Of a stretch of 64,000 bases of DNA, positions 1 through 12,600 are shown piece by piece. The DNA comes from Acanthaster planci (lineage: Eukaryota; Echinodermata; Asteroidea; Valvatida; Acanthasteridae): NCBI RefSeq assembly GCF_001949145.1, contig NW_019091517.1, positions 465,457-529,456 of the forward strand, in the 5' to 3' direction. Position numbers and translations under genes: made by a program. The notes beneath the pieces were generated by a model. That model ran no database searches and was not told where the DNA came from. It was given only the letters and a program-made list of their open reading frames with translations. How positions within the stretch are numbered: the stretch's first letter is position 1; every line of letters starts with the position of its first letter.

Positions 1-3000
1 AATTAAAATATTCTTTGCCACCCCCAATAATATAACTGTAGACTTTCTTCTGAACTTGCCATCAGAAGGATTTTTATAAATATCCCAGAACATGAGGTGA
101 TACACATTGAGGCCCATGAAAGTTGATCTCAAGGTTCTCATCAGCCACTTGTGGAAAAGTGATGAGGGTTTTTCATCATCTTTCATTAGCAGATTTGTCT
201 GCAAATTTGACATAGGATTTTCTTTCAAATTCATCACACTCGCACTTTGCTTAAAGGTTGAACTTTTTTCAAAGGTTCTTAACTGTAAAAAAAGTATTTG
301 AATCGATTGCAGAGAGAATAGATTTTTCTAAATTCAACAGGACAAACAAAGTTCTGCAATTTATTGAACCCCCCCCAAAAAATGAAATCCTTTCCTGAGT
401 TGCATGAGTTGACAGCGAGAATCACATGAAGCTTTGGAAAACTTGCGGTACCACTTTCTTGGATGATCCAAAGCAAGACCAGGTATGGTATTTGACCATT
501 GGGGATTTTCACTGCCAAACAATGCACTAGTCTGACGTTGGGCGCGCATCGTGCCAGTTCCCTTGCCGCGCATCAAGCACCATCATATGCAACATGCTTT
601 AGCCCATTCTGGCGACAGTGCACTGATTGTCAATCAAAACTGACTCGGCCCTGTCGGTGACTTGACTGTAATGCATACTACCTCGTGCACATGTATATGT
701 ACCAGTACATGTGCACACACAAATATGTACATCCATATTACATTTATCATGAATCATGAGTAATTTGACTCCGCCAACATAACCTCACTGGCATAAATGT
801 TTCAAAAAAATGCCTCTACTCCCTCAATTTATTACTGCTTTACAACTGTGACCATACTGTACATTTCCAAAACAACCAGCACATTTGATGTATTGGCAAA
901 GAGGTCAATTCGATATAACAGTGCTATAGCATTCGGTTTTTAGACTGACGATCTTGACACTGTTTACAAAAGATTAAAGGTGAACTTTCTGATGTGGGCC
1001 TAAATTTCCATGCAGGCAGTGATGAGAACCATGAGATCAACTTTCATCTGCAATCTATCAATATTTTCTCTGTTTTAGTCGTAGTATAACTTGATTCTTG
1101 GAAATCAGCATTTCCTGGGGGTCCCTACAGGTAGCTTTTTATCAGAAGATTAGTGCGACCTACAGTACTGCATGGTGTCAGTTATGGCAGAAATTTTCTA
1201 AGTGGGGAGGCAGTTGTGAAAACGTGAGGCATCAGCCATTGACCGACCGATCTGTTAAGACCCACCCCATTATACCGTTGGACCTGCCAAAAGTGGGGGC
1301 AGTGCCTCCAGTCATAAAAGTGGGGGAGGGAGCACCCCCCTCTGCTGCCAGTGACTGGTGCACTCGGACACAGGTCGCAATGGTCACAGTTCATGATCAG
1401 TGTTTTATTCCCCAGTGACAGCTACTGTAGTCACAACTCATATCGGTACCTTGGCTAATTAAGTGTAAGATTCTAGTCAGCTGCGGTAGGTTGATTGTGA
1501 TAATCATACATGTAAGTTGTCTCCCCAATCACTTGAGTAAGTTTTGTAGGTGTGGTTTCCCAAGGGGCCACTCCAAAGATGCCATGCTTGTCCTCTTCAT
1601 CCCCCCCCCACAACTTACAAAGAAACCCCGAAGAAAATGACCATTCCTAGCTGCTAGGCCACTTGTGTGATGCACTTTTTCATTGTTTTCTTGTAACCGT
1701 GGGTCGGACCAGCCCTCAGCCACAGTATGCATTATTCTCATCGTCCTGCACGTAGTAGTCGTATACATGTATGTGTCGGAAGGCACTGTTCGAGAACCAC
1801 CAAAATGACGTTGTCATAGGAAGTTTCTTGAATAGCCTCCGTGCTCTGTTGTTTGACCGGTGAGTCGCCATAGTGCGCAAAGTGACAATGTCATTTTGAT
1901 GGTTCTCGAACAGTGCCTTCCATAAGTGTCAGGAATTAAATTCAACTTTGTCTTGTTCTTGAATCACTTACTTGATGCTTAGGTAGAGTTTGCTTTGGAG
2001 TATACGAGGGAAGAACAGCTTTGGTCTGAATTCAGCACTGTGAGCCTGTGAGGGAGCGGTACAAGTAGGCTTGTGCTGATGACTAGGAACGCTGCAGTAA
2101 AAATGGTGGCACTTCCCTAATTTATTTTTAGACATGGGGTAGATCAAGTGTTAACATCAAGCTTATCTGCGCATGCACAGAGGGATTTGTTGTATTACAT
2201 GTATTGTACATATACACATGCCACTGAGTCCACACTCAGCTATGAATTTCTATACATGTACAGTCACTGTTGAGTTATAGACCTTGAACTTTAAAATGAA
2301 CATACTTTGTTGGTATTGTTGAATCTCGATAATAAGAGCAATGTTAATGCAACATTTTGCTTATAACAAGGACAATTTTAGGTCCCCATCATGTGTTTTC
2401 ATTTTTTCCATTCCTGATAATACAAGGTTCCTGTTACAACATTTGGAGGTTTACATCAGGTCTTTGCTTTTTTGGTAATTTCTTTGACAAGTCACACTGT
2501 AGCATATTTGTTATGCATCTTAGTTGCAATTTGGGGGCAGCGCAAGTTAACAACAACTGAATGTGTTAATGAGGAGGGTGAACTTACCTTCATTAAATGG
2601 ATCTCTTCTCTTGAGCATCAGAGAGGGTGATTATCTGACCAAGAAAGCCGGGGTATAGGTTGTTTCGGGTCCTCAAAAGAGACTGATGTTGAGGTTGCTT
2701 TCTTATTGAATTCTGTTTTAAAATGCAAATTATTGCAAATTCTTATTTTTCTTTCTCCAAAAAATTTTGCTCTAAAATTGTTCCTGAACTTTCATACAAA
2801 AGGCAGTTTCAACGTCATGAAGCGAATGTTAAGATTCAAGACAACTGTGTATCCTGAAGATGATAAGCACTTCTCTCATCATTGTACTGACAGTTTTTGT
2901 TCCAGTTTTTTTTACCTTGACTTCTGACAGTGACCTTTCCAACCAAAATTCCTTACTTTGTGCCTTTTGAAAACGTTGATATAGGTAACATTTTAAAATG

Positions 3001-3672
3001 AAAAAGAGCTAATTCAGATGCCACAGAACTTCAGATGGTGTTTGCTAGAGATGAGGAGCCAATTCATTTTAATTATGTAATGTGAAATTTATATTGTAGA
3101 GCAAAACCACAAAATTATGCTGCACAACATTGATCAAATTACCATTACGCTAATTAATAGATTCTGTTTCATATTTAGGCCCTGTTAGGGTTAGGGTTTG
3201 AAATGTTTTAAGAATGTGTTGTTATTGAGTTGCAGGAAGGGGTTTCAGAGTGGTCTATTGCATTGGGATTGAGATTTGAAAAGATAAATTCGTGTGCTGA
3301 TGCACGCAGTGTAAAACTTTAGTCTGTACAATAAAATGAGTAAAAGGGAATGAAATTTTATTTTGCAACTGGCAAACAAAACTCTGGTGCCTGTTGTATC
3401 TGCTGTGACACATTAAAGTTTTTCAACACAACAGAATTTTTTGTCCTACAAACCCTGTAAACTATGTTGACCAGGTTAATAAACAAATGTGTAATATGTG
3501 TTATTGGAGAGTTTGAGGCACTGATTGTAGCAAACATTCCAATCCTTTTGCATGTTCTGAGCATGAGCAAAGGAAAGATGTCTGCTGCCATCAGTGCCTG
3601 GAAAGTCTTCTGTCATTGTGTGTTACACAGACAGACTAAAACAAGTCTCCTTCTATCCTCCCTTCACTGTAG
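1..3672. other. Non-coding stretch, probably intron or upstream part of the RasGAP gene
   Basis: The first recognisable RasGAP exon starts at 3673 in the middle of the catalytic domain (codon position 2), so earlier exons must exist. I looked for the expected preceding GAP and C2-domain exons in 1-3672 and found none. All open frames here are short and have no family motif. The stretch holds one inverted-repeat element (1778-1921), several tacatgta runs, and a small ttaggg-like doublet near 3187. It is most simply a large intron. Confidence 0.5.
1778..1921. repeat. Short foldback element with about 38-bp inverted ends
   Basis: The left end ggaaggcactgttcgagaac is matched in inverted orientation by gttctcgaacagtgccttcc at 1902-1921. 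The similarity continues inward for roughly 38 bp (left tgacgttgtca, right tgacaatgtca) with a few mismatches. The whole unit is 144 bp with no coding potential, which fits a miniature inverted-repeat transposable element. I could not define a convincing target-site duplication, so the superfamily is unassigned. Confidence 0.6.
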
Positions 3673-6600
3673 GTGACATCAACACACTGTTCCGAGGCAA
3701 CTCATTGGCCACCAAGTGCTTTGATCAGTTCATGAAGTTGGTGGGTATGCCTTACCTCCTTGAAACACTCCAGCCCATCATAGATACCATATATGAGGAG
3801 AGGAAACATGTGGAGCTGGATCCTTGCAAAGTGGGCAGCATCAGGAGGTAGGATTCTTGTATAATCTCCTCAACTTAGGAACTTTGGGAATTAATTGACA
3901 ACAAACTCCTTACCTTCGTTGATTCAGCATTTGGCAAAATCTTGACAAGTTCAAACTGTTCACCTGTTTTACTTTGATTGTAACTAACTGGTTCCCTGGG
4001 ACTTGCCTGCTAAATCCAACAGAATCAGACACTGACTTGTGTGGGTTTCCTGCTTATCAGTCCACCAAAGTCCAACAGCCTGAGTTTCCTGTGCTTGCTG
4101 AGCCAAAAGAATCTGTTGTACTCTGCCTTATTTTTCTGTTGTCTGCTCAACCCAGCAGAACTGTAACTCATGTCAACATTACTGTGCACAATTATTGGTT
4201 GCCTTCTCAATTTAACAGGGCCAAGCTATTACAGTTTACTGTTACATACAAATTTCAACTTGGAGTAGTTGAAAGAGTTTTACCACTCAATCTATCAGGA
4301 TCCAGTCGTAGGTACAGATTGTTCGATCCTGACATTGGTTTTAGTATACCGGTAGTTGGGGGTACATGGGACTTCGATTTTCAAGGATGCTATAAAGAAT
4401 ATAAAATTTCTGAGGAGTTAGGGCTGAAGAAATGACTTCCCATTCAATAGTGTTACTCCTGTAAGTACGTACATGTAGGAGTTGTCAAAACTATGACGAT
4501 GGTCTGCTGTTTTGTGGACCAGTCAGTTAAGGCTTGTCAATGTTTGCAGGCGGGTGAGCATGAAGAACCGTTCTGAGGGATACCTCCTGGAGCACAGCGC
4601 AACCATACTTACAGAGTATCTAGCATCTATTGTCAACTGCATCTTGAAGTCAGTAGACCGCTGTCCCCCTATCCTCAGGATGGCACTCAAACAGCTCAGA
4701 CAGCGAGTGGAGGACAAATTCCCTGATAATGACTCGGTAAAGTCTGGATTTGTCAAATTTGTTCCGATATTTATGCAGTAGTTTTAGAGGAGTTGCCAAT
4801 CGTAGTATGTATGCTACTGTGGCTAGAAGTCGAAAGGACAAACAGAACAGAAGTGAGGTTTTTCTGAAAGAAATAACAGACAAGCTTGAGTTCTACTGGT
4901 ATTTCAACCATCAAATTCTTTCACAAATGTTAATTCACTTGTGCAGGATGCTAGGTGGGTTGAATTTGGTCACACAGAGTTGGAATTTAAACTTTTGCTA
5001 TTACACCGACATACTTGTCAGTTGACTGTCTTGAGGCACCTTTCCATATGTGCGTTAACACTTGCGCCAAGCATTGCATGTCCGTCAAAATCTCTCTGAG
5101 GACAGTTTTGTTGGCCGAACGCAACGTACACGTGTGTTATGTTCATGGAGTCATTTTTCGTGTCCGTGAAAGTAAAACACACACAACGCACGCAAAATAT
5201 GTACATGAAAGGTGCCTTTAGTGTGCTATGTCCCTGCAGATTCTACATATCCATTTAGTTTTGCTAACTTTTCCATGAATGCAAATCATGATTCAGAGCA
5301 GAATGGAAAGTTGACGAAAAGCCAGCTGTTCTGGTTGAAATGTAAAGTAATCAGTATTCTTAACCAAACCATCAATATACAAGGTGCCAAAACAAGATTT
5401 GTGACAGAACAGAGGGCCTTGTTTCATTGTTTTAGAGACAACACGGCTGAAGAAATAAAGTTGTTTAACCCTAAGTCTCCTCAATCCTCCAAAATCCTTC
5501 AGGCAGTTTTGTAGGTTTTTGGAGGAATGAGGGTAAATGGCAAAAGTGCATGGCTGATTGCAAAGGATGCTGCGAGTGAAGGTCATGGGTTAGACCTTGT
5601 GTTGTTCGTGCTGAATAAATTCAGCCCGATATTTCTTTTGAATCAATGGTACTGCTCAAGAATGTTAGTTATTCGCACTGCCTCAACGCGATGACAGGAA
5701 TTGCCGGAGGATTTTGAAGGATTGAGGCAGTAGACACACCTCCAAGTAACATTTTCAAGACGTTTTGGAGGATTTCAGAGGGTTGAGGAAGAATCCAATT
5801 TTTTTTCACCCCCCAAATTGGAGGATTCGGGAGGATTGAGGAAGGTCCCTAGCAAGAAGGGCCTTAAGGGTTAGGGTTAAACTTTTGTGAGTGCTTATCC
5901 CCACCAATGAAGATGGTTGGTTTGAAGTTTGAACTTGAAGTACATGTCTTGGCAAAGGTACATGTATGTACTGTAGGTGATTACATCTACCCAGTCTATA
6001 TGCTAGTGTCTTTGGTTTGTTCCAGGACTGCAAGTATCTGTGCCTGTCTGGTTTCCTCTTCCTGCGCTTCTTTGCTCCAGCCATCCTCTCTCCCAAGCTG
6101 TTCTTCCTGAGGGATCAGCATCCTGACAAATATGTTGGCCGCACACTGACCCTCCTTGCAAAGGTAATTAGGCTATGTCTGAATCATGTGTGGCAGGCAG
6201 TAACATAGACATCTACATGTATAGGAAAGAGATGCTGTCTCTAGCCAGTGGTGTCAATCTAGGTACATGTGTTACTTCTGGTTGTATTTCTGGATAGTCA
6301 GTAAGGCTTTAAAATGAGAACTTATGCCAGTGGTAAGAATAGAACATTTAGCGTAGACCTGTAAACAATGCCACATTCACAGCTCTCAATTTCTTTCTAC
6401 AACTTGTGATTCAGCCTACATGTACGTGTTGAAAAAAGAAACTTACATTTACATGTCGGAGCTTTTGGTGCATTTAAGTAGGTACAAGGTTTACCATTCC
6501 AAAGAAATTTGAGGGAGTGATGTTACCCCATAAAAAATGTTCAACTTTCAGCTAATTGTAATTTGTAAACTTCTTGCATTGCTCCTGAGTCCTTCATGTG

Positions 6601-9600
6601 CAGAATGGTCCATGCCCTCCCAGCAGCCTGTTTTCTCCATCTCAGTCACATGTTCATGCACTTTTTATGGTCTGTATTTAGCCCAGCATGGTTTTGAAAG
6701 CCAAATTTATAAGGGATGCTGAATTATTCCTTGGACAATTTTCATTAGATCAAGAATACAAAAGGAGCAATGCTTTGAAATTTAAGATTCTGAATAAACA
6801 GTCCTGGTTGACTCCAGTTTCACTGGTGACATACACGTAATTCACCCTTGAAAAGGCTTGGGGACTAAATAAAATGATTGCAGGGTGCAGGAATTCATTT
6901 TTGCAAGTCTGAAAACAAGATCATCTGACAAGGTCTAGCATGCAAATATGGCTAATGTGTGGGCACACTGTGCCCTACACAAGGTGCTCAAGATGGCACT
7001 TACATGCACTTCTGAAAATTTACACAGGCTGTGCAAACCATAGGCAACCTGGGCATCAAGTCGGGCAAGGAGCACTGGATGCAACCTCTCAGCCCACTCA
7101 TCCAAGACAGTGTCTGCCGCATCAAGGACTTTTTGGACACCTTGCTAGACATCGACGAAACAGAGAGTAAGTGGATGAGCAGGCCTTGCCATAAGCACAT
7201 CCAGAAACCAAATCATGCAACCATCTCAGCCTCCTTACCTGGTTAGTTGAAACTTGGATTCTGCCAAGGCATGATAATCACAGAAGAAACAAATGCTTAT
7301 TAAAAGTATTAAAAGCATCTCTGGTTTTCTTTCTAGAATAAGGCAGCCGTGGCTCAGTGCACATGTACACCCGCAGCAGTGAAATAAAATGTCTGTCACC
7401 TAGTACTTGTACCACCAATGCAGCATTGCCATTGTGGGCCAATGCAAGCAAAAGTGCTGTACTACTAGCACTCTTAGCGGTCAGAGATTTTAGACATTCA
7501 GACACAAATTCATTCCAAACCCACACACTAGCCGTGGGCGCAGACCAGAGCACATCAGGTACAATGCAATAGTATGCCTTCGCTGAGTACTGGCCCCAGC
7601 TAGAGTGTCTGTTGCCATGTCTGCACAGATATGAACTGGTAACCTGATGACTTCATATACAATATCACAAGTTTGATCATGAGGAACGGGGACACCTTCC
7701 AGCTTCCAGAATTGCATTGGTGTGCATCTTACAAATGCCGTCTTCCCTGTTTTTTAAATTGGCTCACAAATACGTGAACGTGTACATTGTAGCTGCTGAT
7801 ATAAATTAACATACATGTATAATGCGTTACCCATTCTGTCACATAAAAAAAGTTGATGCTTACATCATACTGACAACATACTGGTTGGTGTCAGATTTTT
7901 AATCACCATGCAAGACATACATGTTTATCAGGGGTCTATTCAGACTAACACACATGGAGCCCATTGTCTACTTGATGTGTCTCAGTGATTAGCCAGTCAT
8001 CATATTGTGCTCTTGTATCATTCTGGCCATTAACTCAGTCTTGAATTTAAAAAACACAATGCCTTGAGGAGTAATCCAGGTTTCAAAGAGGCAAAGGTAT
8101 GACTGTAGGTTTGGTGTCCATACATGTACCGGTACATGTAACTAGAACATGCATGGTTGTTTTTTTGTTTGTGGTAGCCCATGTTATACATTATTCATCG
8201 TTGTACATTTGTCATTAAAACTGCGTAGAGATTCTGTGCAGAAATGCAGCAGTCAGCATTTTTGTGATGCATGCCCTGAAGTGCATTGTTGGATCGTTTG
8301 CTCAAAATTGTCTTGATTCTTACAATCTTGTAATGAATGGAGCTGTTGATGATGTATTATCTGAAGAACTTCTGTCAATTTAGGTATGCTGCTTGCCATT
8401 TGTCATAGCCATTCTATTTTTAACCCTAACCCTTCTCAATCCTTCACCTGTTGGAGGACTGAGGAGTGTTAGTGTTAAGAGAGGAGAAACACATTGATAG
8501 ACTTACTGATTGGCTTTAATGTTTACTTTCTTTCAGGATTGTTATGTAACAAAACTTAATATTTTGTTTTGTTCTGAATCATCTCAATGATGTGAGGTTG
8601 TACCAAAAGGAACTATTGTACCTACCATTATGCCTTTGTAACACTGTTTAATGTTCCTCTATTTTTTTCTCTTTTGTTACATGACTCTGTGTTCATCCCA
8701 TGTCATGGTTGGCTGTATTTTATCATTCCCTTCATCACCCCATTGTATTTTTACATTTGTCATTCAGGTGCCAAGCATGAGTTTTCAAAATCAGGTATTT
8801 ATGCATGACTTTTTAATGTGCCTTTAAATGAGTTGTTACCTGCTTTGTCATTTGAACTTTGAAGTCAAATTATGTTACTTTGCTTTGTGGAAAACTGTTT
8901 TTTAAAATTTCCCTTGTTGAACGCTTTGTTGGTTTATTTTTTTGTGCCAAATGGGCAATTTTAAAACAGGTTTTTATTAACATTTAGTCTTTGTAATGCA
9001 TTTAAAGGTAAGAAAGTGTCTTAATGACTAGGCCTCAGCTGAAGTTACATACAACTGCTTAGGTATCAGCTGAAGCTTATGTCATAGACTTGAGCATATG
9101 CATGATGCATCAGGTCTCAGGATGATGTCCAAATCACTTGACTGCTGCAAGGAATATTTGCTGCTGGCCAGTTGCTTCCCTGTGGCCTGTGGTGTGTGCT
9201 GTTTTCAGTCACAACCTCTACATCTTCTCATAGCCTGAGCCATTTTACTAACTGGTAACCTGATTTTCCTGAGCCCAGCTTCGGTATCGGACTAAAATCC
9301 CAAAGTGGCTTTTAGTGTATTGGAAAAAGTTATATTAATACACTTTATTAATGGGTTGGCCATATTAAAATTGAATGCAAGGTTCATTTTTGGAACTTGA
9401 GAGTAGAAATAAAAGTGAAAAAACAAAAAGAAATTTATGAGAAATTAGTACCGGTACCTGTCTACTCAGATGTATAATTTCGTATTTGTGATTAAACATA
9501 TCTTAGTTTTTTGTTTTTTGGAGGAATCCTTAGTTCTTGTCTTTCATTGTAATGTTTAGTTCCCAATCGTGAGGCACAGAAGCGCAGCATCTTCCACCGC

Positions 9601-12600
9601 ACCACGACCATCAAGGAGGGCCCTCTGAAAAAGCGACGAGCCGAGGATGTGTCAGTCATCACACCATTCACCTTCAAGAAACGTTACTTCTGGCTCAGCT
9701 ATGACAGCCTGTCCTATGCCAAGCATGCTGAGGACCAGGTGACATTGTCAAGCCTCAAGTCACTGTGATATACTGCTTCCTCAAAATACAAAATTAAGGA
9801 GACTCTGCCAGTAGTTCATATGAAGGATTTCTCTAAATAGAATGCTTACAGATCGAGCAATCTTGCTCCATGAAACAATAATAATTGTCAAGCTTTATAC
9901 TGTTCAGCACTTCTGAAATAATTAAAGCCTTCTTCAGACAGTGGCCATATTTTATTAACTTATTTCAACAAAGTCTCAGCAATTCACTATCAAACAGGTG
10001 ATCATTCTTATACAAAATGCAGATTAGGATATTATGGCTTTTAATTTCAAAATGGTAGTGATCCTGTTTTAGATTCCACACTCGCATCTGTCATCGGTTT
10101 TTTTCTGGGATTAATTCACTATTAAGGACTAGATATTAGCCAAGTCCTTGCAAGTCATCATAATGCATCCAGTAATAGTAAGAGTTTGTTTCAGTGAACA
10201 ATGCCTCCCTTAAACGCAGTGTTGAAATGCACCTGCTTGTCCTTTGCTCTGCACCGCAAATGAAGTTTAGAGTAATTCTGAATTATTTTCATTTGAAGGT
10301 TCGAAACACTATCTTGATAGAATGGGTGTGCATCGTGGAGTGTGTGGATGAAGCTGCCTTCCAGTTAGACCATCTGATACAGATCATATACCATGATGCC
10401 CAGGGAGGCTTGAAGACACTCTATCTGCAAGCAAAGGTAAGTTGACTTCTTTGAGTCTGCCATTCTCCACTCAGTGCATCACCTAGAAGTTGACAGCATG
10501 AGGTGAATTTTTGCATTGTACCTGTACTTTTGGAAAATGCTGAACATCAGCTCACTGATTTGGTTTAGTATACAGTGTTTGAATGAGTGTATTCAGGAGG
10601 CACCCTAATGTGTTGATATTTTTATTGGGATTGCATATAAATATTGAAAACTGAATTCTGACGAGGTAAGATTTTTGTTTTGAATGTGAAAAGTGGCTTC
10701 TTCAGCATAAGCACTTATTGATGGCCCGTTGGTCCTCTTATTTTAAAGTGCTGAAGTTTGTCACTAGTTTAGTAGATCAAAGCATGAAGATCTCACGTGA
10801 TTTTTTTTTGAACATTGGGCTGGATATCACATTGATTTTCATTTACCATGGTATAAAAAAATCCAGGTGGATTGCTTCGTAAGGTTGCTCTCCAAAGCAC
10901 TACAATGTCAGTGTTAATATAAAGTAATATAGTGGGATGCCACAAGGAGGCCCGGTCCCATTGTGAAACGGAACGAGCACAGGCACGATACACGAACAAA
11001 GACCAAGACAGACTCAGCAGGATAATTGTAGCCTTGATTTATTGGTGACCAGCAACTGTTACAGGCATCCTTACAATATAGATCCTGGAGTGACAAAAAC
11101 CCCATTGCCTGAAACAACAAAATAATGAGAGCTTCCAATGATCAACCTGTATCTACATACACACACTCTACACGTACAGTACATTCACAGACTATAGCAC
11201 ACGTGTATCGTTGCTTACATAGGATACTTAAAAGTGAACGGCAATGTCGTTAAACATCATAACACATCAATATCACAAACAAAATCAAGAAGTACATGTA
11301 CTCACTGAGGGTTTCCGTGTAGACTGTACTACATAATCACCATGGGACTATGCCTACACAGACGTGGAAATGGGTGCTACTGATATTAAAATATACCCAT
11401 TCTCTCCGCTTCCCTCTAAAACTCGAACTCCACGGCCAACCCAGTCAAAGTCTTTGACCGTCTCTTATACTGTTTTGTTTGTATTCATACGCAAAGAGTT
11501 ACTTACCAAGTAAATTGTAGTACAAGTAACGTGAGCTTCAATTAACACGTCACCAAAATATCTCATAATACAAGGGGTAATTATTGTACATGACAATAAT
11601 TTTGATATATTCAGTCAGTTGTCTAAAATAATCTTTGGACTTATTTTCCGGGTGGAAGTCTACCAAGTGCAACCAGTCCTTGTGCGACGGAAGCACAAAG
11701 GTCACCAAGTAACAATTACTTGACATGCAAATATGCAAATAACCCAGATACAATGTAGGTCAGCTACACAATGTGCATATTCATGTTTAGAATTAAAACA
11801 GTGAGGTCGCCCTTGCTAATGCACGGCCTCCTACAGTAAGATATTGTTCTTTGTCACATAATGTCAGTATTTTGTTTTAGTGTATGACATGTCTGATGTT
11901 AACATTCATACATGTATTGTTTAGCAGCATTTAACAGTCAATCCCCCACCAGATCGTCATTTCTAAGGAGCATTCAGTCCAGCAAAAGCTTTACAAAGCT
12001 GTTTTAAAAGATTGTATAATTTTGTTTAAGGTATTGCATCATGGAGAGCTTGATTTCAAGTCCTTAACCTGCTAAACTGATTAAATTTCACAGGATGTGA
12101 ATGAGCAGCAACAGTGGTTATCAGCTATCCGCAAAACATGCGTGTCCAACCCCAACATGCTCAACACATTCCACCCTGGTGCCTTCCGAGGGTCAAAATG
12201 GACCTGCTGCCTTCAATCCAGTAGAACACGTTAGTATTAAAACAGTAAGCTAAACAAGAAGGGAATACTCCCAAGATCATGATGGATTCAAGAAACATGT
12301 TGGAGATACACTCTTGCATTCAGCAGTAATGCTAGTACTGTTTTTTGCTGCAAATGAAAGATTGATGAAATTGAGTTGAAGCTTTAGAACGAGGTGTTTG
12401 CTCTGTTTATTTTGTTAGACTTTCTCAGAAATAGAGGCAGTTGTGCTTTCTAATCCTACCTGAAAACTTAAATTACCTTCCCCACTCTCTAAATTGATGG
12501 ATTCTGATTGAGAAATCATCTTGCCTGCAGCATATGTTGGATGCAGCCGAGCCCACAACGCAGCAACGCTGGGTGACTGGAGAGATCCCTTGGACCCAGA

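Noticed and set aside
3180-3205. Telomere-like ttaggg repeats
   Set aside because: Only two units (gttagggttaggg). This is far too short for an interstitial telomere array.
3974-4435. 153-codon open frame on the plus strand
   Set aside because: It lies inside the intron between two phase-matched RasGAP exons and shows no domain or signal. It is probably chance.
10920-11860. Possible transposon in the RasGAP intron (ggaggcc near 10945, ggcctcc near 11825)
   Set aside because: The inverted match is only seven bases and no target duplication or coding relic was found.
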